This document shows, one piece after another, positions 43,818 through 49,199 of a stretch of DNA of 49,199 nt. This stretch comes from Nitrospirales bacterium. GTDB lineage: Bacteria; Nitrospirota; Nitrospiria; Nitrospirales; UBA8639. Where the stretch lies: assembly GCA_029261255.1 (NCBI GenBank), contig JAJDBQ010000243.1, positions 1-49,199 on the forward strand. The letters run 5' to 3'. The notes beneath the pieces were generated by a model. It made no database searches, was not told the DNA's origin, and saw only the letters and a program-made list of their open reading frames with translations. Numbering within the stretch: the first letter of the stretch is position 1; every line of letters begins with the position of its first letter. The position numbers were made by a program, and so were the translations under genes.

Positions 43818-44573
43818 TCACTTATGAGATTGAGGAGGCTTTGATTCTCGCATCGTATAATTTAAACATCGTTTCTGCATCCATCGAACCGCAAACAGAT
43901 CATACAATCCCACAAATAATCGATTGCCCACGCCATACTTGGACATCCCATGTGCTCGAGGGAAATGTTGGACTGGGACTTCTGTGACGGTAAACCCATA
44001 CATCTGAGCGACAGCTGGAAAAAACCGATGCATGTTTTTAAACAGAGGCATGCGGTCGACGACTGCTCTTCGAAAAATTTTCAAGGAGCACCCAGTATCT
44101 GAAATACCATCATGAATCACAAAATTTCGTACTTGGTTGGCAATGGTGGACGACCATCGACGCACCATATTGTCATGTCGAGACGCACGTCGCCCGCAGA
44201 CTAAATCAAATTGCGTCACCAACGGCAGCAGTTTAGCAAAATCGTTGGGATCATATTGCAAATCTCCATCCATCGTCGCGATCAATTCACCGGATGCTTG
44301 CCGAAACCCCGCATCAAAAGCCGCCGTTTGACCATGATTCTTGTCCAAATGCACAACTCGGACAACGGCGTATTGCAAGACTAATTCGTCCAACAACGTC
44401 TCGCTACCATCGTTGCTCCCATCATCCACTAAGATCAGTTCAAAAAGAGCTGTCTCACTTTCAGGCCGGCTGTCAAAAAATGTGATCAGTTGGCTGACGA
44501 GTAACGGGATATTCTCCCGTTCATCTTTGATAGGAATGACAACTGAAATCCATGGGATGGGAAGGGTGTTCAT
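43818..44573 (-). CDS. GT2 family glycosyltransferase (dolichol-P-mannose/ArnC type, 251 aa)
   Basis: A soluble-plus-anchor GT2 enzyme: WISVVIPIKDERENIPLLV, the first acidic motif LILVDDGSNDGS, the DxD-type region ATMDGDLQYDP, and SLKIFRRAVVDRMPLF with RFFPAVAQMYG, as in DPM1/ArnC-like proteins that put a sugar on undecaprenyl phosphate. There are no C-terminal membrane helices, so it is the short form. Start ATG 44573 is preferred over TTG 44597, because residues before it (AASFVLF) are not conserved; neither has a good ribosome site. Head of the three-gene cassette. Confidence 0.88.
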   Translation of the reverse strand: MNTLPIPWISVVIPIKDERENIPLLVSQLITFFDSRPESETALFELILVDDGSNDGSETLLDELVLQYAVVRVVHLDKNHGQTAAFDAGFRQASGELIATMDGDLQYDPNDFAKLLPLVTQFDLVCGRRASRHDNMVRRWSSTIANQVRNFVIHDGISDTGCSLKIFRRAVVDRMPLFKNMHRFFPAVAQMYGFTVTEVPVQHFPRAHGMSKYGVGNRLFVGLYDLFAVRWMQKRCLNYTMRESKPPQSHK

Positions 44574-44821
44574 GAAGAGAACAAACGATGCTGCCAATAC
44601 TTGCTCTGGCGAAAGTACTCACAATGAGATACTCCAACTTGGCCATGGCATTCTACTGAATCCCTGAAAAACCGGTCAAACAATACAATCACTCGTTGAA
44701 TATTTCCTGAAAACCTTCGTCCACCACATCCGCCATGCTATTCTTCATGGGATTGTTCCGCAAAGTTGACCAGGAGTACGGGCTTTTGTAAGGTGGAAAT
44801 CATTTTCGTGGAGGACAAACG

Positions 44822-45076
44822 ATGCAAGAAGACATTATGCAAGCCTATATGGAGATTGAGCAGGCCATGCAACGCTACTCAATGTTACTTGGAGAATACG
44901 TGGGAACCCTCCAAAAAAGTGAGGAGCCTGCAGACCAGGTAAAATACGGGCGTATGAAGGCTGGCTCAACGGCGATACGAGACAGCAGTCAAATTTATCT
45001 CTCGTATGCGAAATTCATTGCCTACGGGATGCCTGATAGTGAAGAGCTGATTGAGGATGAAGACTTGCAGAGTTAG
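44822..45076 (+). CDS. Small conserved-looking hypothetical protein (84 aa)
   Basis: Supported by a strong ribosome site (GTGGAGGA at 44810-44817) and good codon use. The protein is mostly helical (MQAYMEIEQAMQRYSMLLGE), acidic at the C-terminus (EELIEDEDLQ), soluble, with no signal peptide. I do not recognise a family. It sits alone between the GT2 gene (divergent) and tRNA-Pro (convergent). Confidence 0.65.
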   Translation: MQEDIMQAYMEIEQAMQRYSMLLGEYVGTLQKSEEPADQVKYGRMKAGSTAIRDSSQIYLSYAKFIAYGMPDSEELIEDEDLQS

Positions 45077-45146
45077 AACTGGCAACCATTAATGTGAGAA
45101 GCCTCTTCCATCTCACTTCTCCCTTTTTACTTCTTACTTTAGAATT

Positions 45147-45223
45147 TGGTCGGGGCGAGCCGATTTGAACGGCCGACCTCTCGCACCCCAAGCGAGTGCG
45201 CTACCGGGCTGCGCTACGCCCCG
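45147..45223 (-). tRNA. tRNA-Pro (anticodon GGG)
   Basis: On the minus strand the 77-base cloverleaf begins CGGGGCG and ends CGCCCCG-A-CCA, so the acceptor stem is perfect and CCA is encoded. The anticodon arm is CTCGC-TTGGGGT-GCGAG, giving GGG at positions 34-36; the T arm has GGTTCGAATC-like GTTCAAATC. The 5' end lies 17 bases from a copy of the dispersed repeat. Confidence 0.95.
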
Positions 45224-45240
45224 ACAACTCTCTTCATAAT

Positions 45241-45364
45241 GGGAATGTTGAAAAAAGCCACCAGCGGCGTTCTCGCCCTTTCGTCGTGCTCACGTACTGG
45301 AAGTACGCTCCGCGCGTCAAAAAAGCTGTGGCCTTGCTGGATGACTTTTTTGACCATTCCCGTC
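45241..45364 (+). repeat. MITE-like dispersed repeat, copy C (short form)
   Basis: Inverted ends GGGAATGTTGAAAAAA and TTTTTTGACCATTCCC. Inside: GCCACCAGC, CGTGCTCACGTACT-GG-AAGTACGCTC (a hairpin) and TGCTGGATGAC. It corresponds to copy A without the GC-rich internal block. Confidence 0.8.
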
Positions 45365-45457
45365 AGCTGCTGACAACACAATTTCCTGAAATATTTCGAA
45401 CTATCTTTGAGAAAGATTCAATAGGGACATCATTTGTTCCCAGTTTCACTGAGCGCT

Positions 45458-45808
45458 TTAGGCTGATTGCCGATCTAAGATTTTCAAAATACTCTGTAAT
45501 TCAGATTTGGCTTTTTTCACCCGATCTTTGGGAACTTCAACCACTTCACTGTTCTTTTTCTTGCGATACCAAAATCGCTTGAGACCCGCAATCGTATATC
45601 CTTCTTCATACAGCATTCGCTTAATCTCAAAAATCGTTTCAATATCTGTTTTCGAATAAACACGGTGCTTACCCTGACTCTTCTTCGGTTTCAAGAAAAT
45701 GAACTCTGATTCCCAAAACCGCAAGACATACGCGGGCAGTTTCGCAATCGAGGCCACTTCGCCTATCTTATATCCAGCCTTATCCTCGTGTTTTGTGCCC
45801 ACTCCCAT
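45458..45808 (-). CDS. MerR-family transcriptional regulator (116 aa)
   Basis: A MerR-type winged helix: YKIGEVASIAKLPAYVLRFWESEF, then the wing GKHRVYSKTDIETIFEIKRML, EEGYTIAGLKRF, as in the short MlrA-like group. The C-terminal helix is short and there is no visible effector domain or metal-binding cysteines. It follows ihfA by six bases; this ihfA-merR pair is common in several bacterial phyla. Confidence 0.9.
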   Translation of the reverse strand: MGVGTKHEDKAGYKIGEVASIAKLPAYVLRFWESEFIFLKPKKSQGKHRVYSKTDIETIFEIKRMLYEEGYTIAGLKRFWYRKKKNSEVVEVPKDRVKKAKSELQSILKILDRQSA

Positions 45809-45814
45809 GGCTGC

Positions 45815-46126
45815 TCACTCTGTCGTCATAGATACGCCTTGGCTTGGCACTTCATCATTCACATATTGCTTAAACAGTGCACTTGGCCGGAACGTCACCA
45901 CTCGACGAGGCGTAATCGCAATCTCCTCGCCAGTCCGTGGATTCCGTCCTTTGCGCTCCCCTTTGTTTCGGACAACAAAATTACCAAATCCGGCAATCTT
46001 GACCACTTCTCCTTGCTGCATCATGGCTTTGATCAAGTCCAAGACCTGTTCGACCATTTCCATGGATTCGGCTTTCTGAATCCCGGCAGTCTCTGTAATG
46101 ATGTCGGCGATGTCCGCCTTTCGCAT
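45815..46126 (-). CDS. ihfA: Integration host factor alpha-like HU-family DNA-binding protein
   Basis: 103 residues. The HU/IHF fold is complete and the DNA-binding arm reads RNKGERKGRNPRTGEEIAI, then TPRRVVTFRPSALFK; the arm tip R-N-P and RRVVTFRPS are closer to IHF-alpha than to HU. It bends DNA at specific sites and would assist sigma-54 activators such as 26059-27861. Start follows from MRKADIADIITE. Confidence 0.9.
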   Translation of the reverse strand: MRKADIADIITETAGIQKAESMEMVEQVLDLIKAMMQQGEVVKIAGFGNFVVRNKGERKGRNPRTGEEIAITPRRVVTFRPSALFKQYVNDEVPSQGVSMTTE

Positions 46127-46258
46127 AATCAGTACCCCCTGGCAAATGATTGTGAAAGGAGTGGAAAATGGAGGTGTATCCTATCTCCTGATGGACTTGA
46201 TTGGCAGAACGTAACCCCCCTTGGCAATCTTGTCAAGAACTTCTTACATTTCAGCATC

Positions 46259-46267
46259 TTATCCACA
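46259..46267 (+). promoter_or_regulatory. DnaA-box consensus upstream of ihfA
   Basis: TTATCCACA, an exact match, in the gap between ihfA and cimA, 132 bases upstream of the ihfA start. A single 9-mer may be chance. Confidence 0.3.
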
Positions 46268-46320
46268 ATAGAGGTCTAAGGGGAAGGAGGAGAACGAGGA
46301 GGAAAAGAACGGGTAATACC

Positions 46321-47904
46321 CTAGAGCTTTTCTCGCATGAGTTGATATTCTATGCTATCCGCTAATGCCTGCCAGCTGGCTTCAATGATGTTTTCAGATA
46401 CCCCAACAGTTCCCCATTTTTCTTTCTGATCCCCGGATTCGATCAGCACTCGAACTCGCGATCCCGTTCCCCTCAGCCCTGTTAAGACTCGGACTTTATA
46501 GTCCAACAGCTTGACTTCTTTGAGTTGCGGGTAAAAATTCTCCAAGGCTTTCCGTAGGGCATGATCAAGCGCATTGACGGGTCCATCACCGACAGCCGCC
46601 GTATGTTCGACTACATCACCCACTTTGACCATAATTGTGGCTTCTGAGACCGACTCTTCATGTGTGTTACGCTTTTCGACAATGATTCGGTACCCCAGCA
46701 GCTCAAATGAGGGCGTATGGGTTCCCAACGCTTTGCGCAACATCAGTTCAAATGACCCCTCAGCGCCCTCGAACTGATAGCCTTCATATTCTAAATTCTT
46801 AAGGGAACCCAATAATTCCTGAACTTTTGGATTATCTTGAGAAAGGTCTAGACCAAATGTTTCCATCTTGCTCAATACCGCACTTCGCCCACTATTATCC
46901 GAAATCAACACTCGGCGATGATTCCCAACTTGCTCCGGTTGAACATGCTCGTAGGTCAGGGGATTTTTTTGTACCGCATGGATATGCACTCCCCCCTTAT
47001 GGGCAAACGCCGTATCGCCAACATAGGGCTGACGTTTGTTTGGTAACAGATTGGCCATTTCCGCGACATAGTGGGAAATAGCTCTGAGATTCGTTAACCG
47101 TCCCTCACCCAAGGCCGTACGGCCCATCTTCAATTCCAAATTCGCCATAATCGAGCAGAGGTTGGCATTCCCACAACGCTCACCAATGCCATTGATTGTC
47201 CCCTGAACATGCGTCACACCCGCCTCTACGGCAACCAAGGAATTCGCCACCCCCATCTCAGCATCATTATGGGCATGAATACCCAAGGGTACGGAACAAT
47301 GTTCTCGTACAACTGAAACAATCTCCTGAATCTCCCATGGCATCGTACCACCATTGGTATCACACAAGATGATACGTTCAGCGCCAGCTTTCACAGCCGC
47401 GTCAAGTGTTTTCAGTGCATAGTTGGGGTCAGATTTATAACCATCAAAAAAATGCTCGGCATCGTAAAAGACTTGCCGGCCCTTTGTACGGAGAAAGGCA
47501 ATGGAATCTTCAATGAGTTCCAAGTTAGCTTCTAAGGTTGTTTCCAAGGCCTCCGTAACATGAAGGGTCCAGCTCTTCCCAAAAATGGTAACGATATCGG
47601 TTTCGGCCGAAAGTAGCGCTGCCAGCGTCGGATCATCTTTCGCAGAATTCTTGGCTTTTCTGGTCGAACCAAATGCGACAATTTTAGCCTGCTGAAGCGG
47701 TGTCGCTTTGATGATTTGAAAGAACTCGATGTCTTTGGGGTTGGCTCCGGGCCAGCCCCCTTCAATAAAATGCACTCCCAGTTCATCAAGTTTCCGAGTG
47801 ATCCGAATCTTATCTTCGACCGAAAAACTGACGTCCTCCGCCTGCGACCCATCGCGCAACGTCGTGTCATAGATTTCAATGGTTGAATGCTGTTGTGTCG
47901 TCAC
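46321..47904 (-). CDS. cimA: (R)-citramalate synthase
   Basis: 527 residues: a DRE-TIM aldolase barrel with the catalytic start [18 protein letters not shown], the metal site [11 protein letters not shown] and the [17 protein letters not shown] segment, plus the LeuA-type C-terminal regulatory domain from about 410 ([16 protein letters not shown]). The QAEDVSFS rather than QxPGxxF sequence and the length fit CimA (TIGR00977) rather than isopropylmalate synthase. It condenses pyruvate with acetyl-CoA to citramalate, giving isoleucine without threonine. Start GTG 47904. The lysC gene lies 50 bases upstream on the same strand. Confidence 0.92.
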   Translation of the reverse strand: MTTQQHSTIEIYDTTLRDGSQAEDVSFSVEDKIRITRKLDELGVHFIEGGWPGANPKDIEFFQIIKATPLQQAKIVAFGSTRKAKNSAKDDPTLAALLSAETDIVTIFGKSWTLHVTEALETTLEANLELIEDSIAFLRTKGRQVFYDAEHFFDGYKSDPNYALKTLDAAVKAGAERIILCDTNGGTMPWEIQEIVSVVREHCSVPLGIHAHNDAEMGVANSLVAVEAGVTHVQGTINGIGERCGNANLCSIMANLELKMGRTALGEGRLTNLRAISHYVAEMANLLPNKRQPYVGDTAFAHKGGVHIHAVQKNPLTYEHVQPEQVGNHRRVLISDNSGRSAVLSKMETFGLDLSQDNPKVQELLGSLKNLEYEGYQFEGAEGSFELMLRKALGTHTPSFELLGYRIIVEKRNTHEESVSEATIMVKVGDVVEHTAAVGDGPVNALDHALRKALENFYPQLKEVKLLDYKVRVLTGLRGTGSRVRVLIESGDQKEKWGTVGVSENIIEASWQALADSIEYQLMREKL

Positions 47905-47954
47905 ACTTATGTTCTCATCTCAAAGCTTCATCATACCTGTCGAATGATGCTGAC

Positions 47955-49181
47955 CTAGCCGATTGGTGGTTTTTCTAACTCGAACTCCTGGTGTAAACCT
48001 CGCACAGCCAATTCCATATATTTTTCTTCGACCACACACGAAATCTTAATTTCCGAGGTACTAATCATCATAATATTGATTCCATCACGAGACAGTGTCG
48101 CAAACATTCGTGCTGCAACGCCGGAATGCGAACGCATCCCGACCCCCACTAAAGAAACTTTGGCGATGGCTTCATTCACTTCAACGGTTCTGGCCCCAAC
48201 CTCTTTCGCAAGACTTTGAACGAGACGGATGGCAGCTTTCAAATCGCCCCTCGGCACCGTAAAAGAAATGTCCGTCAAGGAATCTTGACTGACGTTTTGA
48301 ATAATCATGTCCACATTTACCGCAGCTTCCGCAATCGCCACAAATATTTTTGCGGCAATCCCAGGCTGATCTGGGACGCCAACTATCGTGAGCTTCGCTT
48401 GATTGCGATCCCCTGTAATCCCTGAGACTAAGACGTGTTCCATATCTGTATCCTCTTTTACCACACGGGTTCCCGGTCCGTCTTGAAAACTGGAGCGCAC
48501 CTCAACCGGGACCTGATGCTTTGCCGCAAGCTCCACGGAGCGCGTCTGCAACACCTTGGCTCCTAAGCTGGCCAACTCCAACATTTCTTCATACGAGATT
48601 TTTTCTAATCGCCGAGCAGACGGCACCATATTCGGATCGGCTGTGTACACGCCATCCACATCGGTATAGATAAAACACGTATCAGCTTTGAGCGCTGCGG
48701 CCAACACGACTGCGGTGAGATCCGACCCTCCCCGCCCAAGCGTGGTCACATCGGACGCTTCGTTGATGCCCTGAAACCCTGCCACTATAGGCACAACCCC
48801 ATCATTCAATGCTTCCAGGACCCGCTTCGTGTCAACACGAGAAACTCGTGCTTTTGTATGAGCACCATCTGTGATAATTCCCACTTGCCGCCCCGTGAAT
48901 GATCGGGCGTTGACGCCAAGACTTTTTAACATCATGGCCATTAACGCGACTGTTACCCGCTCACCAGAGGAGAGCAAGACATCTAGCTCTCGGTCGTCAG
49001 GATCCGCGCTCAATTCCTTGGCCATTTTTGTGAGTCGATCAGTCTCTCCACTCATGGCAGACAACACCACCACCAATTGGTGACCGTCGCGATAGGTTTT
49101 GTCGATGAGCTGCGCCACATGCTGAATGCGCTCAATGCTGCCTACTGACGTTCCTCCGAATTTTTTGACATAACAAGCCAT
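47955..49181 (-). CDS. lysC: Aspartate kinase
   Basis: 408 residues. The kinase N-terminus [35 protein letters not shown] and [15 protein letters not shown] are the conserved aspartokinase blocks; two ACT domains follow from about residue 265 ([18 protein letters not shown] and [20 protein letters not shown]), as in the monofunctional, lysine/threonine-regulated class. First step of the lysine, threonine and methionine routes. Located 50 bases upstream of cimA, so aspartate-family and isoleucine synthesis are encoded together. Confidence 0.96.
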   Translation of the reverse strand: MACYVKKFGGTSVGSIERIQHVAQLIDKTYRDGHQLVVVLSAMSGETDRLTKMAKELSADPDDRELDVLLSSGERVTVALMAMMLKSLGVNARSFTGRQVGIITDGAHTKARVSRVDTKRVLEALNDGVVPIVAGFQGINEASDVTTLGRGGSDLTAVVLAAALKADTCFIYTDVDGVYTADPNMVPSARRLEKISYEEMLELASLGAKVLQTRSVELAAKHQVPVEVRSSFQDGPGTRVVKEDTDMEHVLVSGITGDRNQAKLTIVGVPDQPGIAAKIFVAIAEAAVNVDMIIQNVSQDSLTDISFTVPRGDLKAAIRLVQSLAKEVGARTVEVNEAIAKVSLVGVGMRSHSGVAARMFATLSRDGINIMMISTSEIKISCVVEEKYMELAVRGLHQEFELEKPPIG

Positions 49182-49199
49182 ACGAACCTATGCGTTTCC

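Noticed and set aside
45196-45582. 128-codon open frame on the plus strand
   Set aside because: It covers the tRNA, repeat C and the 3' part of the MerR gene in antisense.
1-49199. Search for CRISPR arrays, insertion-sequence transposases, phage genes and rRNA
   Set aside because: No regularly spaced repeats, no transposase or integrase motif and no rRNA sequence was recognised.

Overview
The window looks like a contiguous piece of chromosome from a Gram-negative (diderm) bacterium of roughly 50% GC. Outer-membrane lipoproteins, an OmpA-domain protein, an outer-membrane barrel, a lipid A synthase N-domain protein and a Tat-exported murein hydrolase all point to a diderm. The gene content (GTPase/OmpA/coiled-coil cluster, lysC next to cimA, ihfA next to a MerR gene, dispersed GTACGTGAGCAC-type repeats) resembles Nitrospirota, most likely a Nitrospira relative. 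That assignment is inference from recognised protein families; no rRNA is present to confirm it.

Layout. (1) 1-3334: the 3' part of a HerA/FtsK-type ATPase gene cut by the window edge, then three small envelope/stress genes (DUF2780, DUF2959 lipoprotein, YeaQ/GlsB). (2) 3569-17145: a dense plus-strand run of five exported or membrane-anchored proteins: an AsmA-like bridge protein, a YdbL-like lipoprotein, a 2606-residue propeller/TPR/CHAT protein, an SH3 protein and an M48 metallopeptidase. Start/stop overlaps link the lipoprotein to the CHAT gene and the SH3 to the M48 gene. (3) 17146-18431: a long non-coding stretch with a MITE-like repeat and an AT-rich tract holding consensus DnaA boxes. 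(4) 18432-25772: a Tat-exported MepK-like murein endopeptidase, a methyltransferase with a C-terminal TPR, two mechanosensitive-channel genes, a pseudo-receiver protein, a second repeat copy and a DUF481 barrel. (5) 26059-32029, minus strand: a sigma-54 activator, a Ras-like GTPase, a membrane-spanning OmpA protein with a longin/roadblock-like cytoplasmic part, a coiled-coil protein, a small acidic protein and a four-CxxC zinc protein. (6) 32215-37712: mutM, phoH, ybeY, ftsY and an M1-type peptidase. (7) 37824-41734: a TolB-like propeller, a PAP2 phosphatase, a zinc-ribbon protein, repeats and a type II toxin-antitoxin pair with an apparently leaderless promoter. (8) 41746-49181, minus strand apart from one small gene: a GT2/LAB_N/ArnT-like lipid-glycan cassette, tRNA-Pro(GGG), a MerR regulator with ihfA, cimA and lysC.

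Two groups look most like undescribed systems. One is the 3569-17145 envelope operon, whose giant protein carries two CHAT modules, the first lacking the catalytic His/Cys. The other is the 26059-30974 cluster, in which a cytoplasmic small GTPase sits beside a protein that runs from a longin/roadblock-like cytoplasmic region through one membrane helix to a peptidoglycan-binding OmpA domain. Both functional readings are inference from domain content and gene order.
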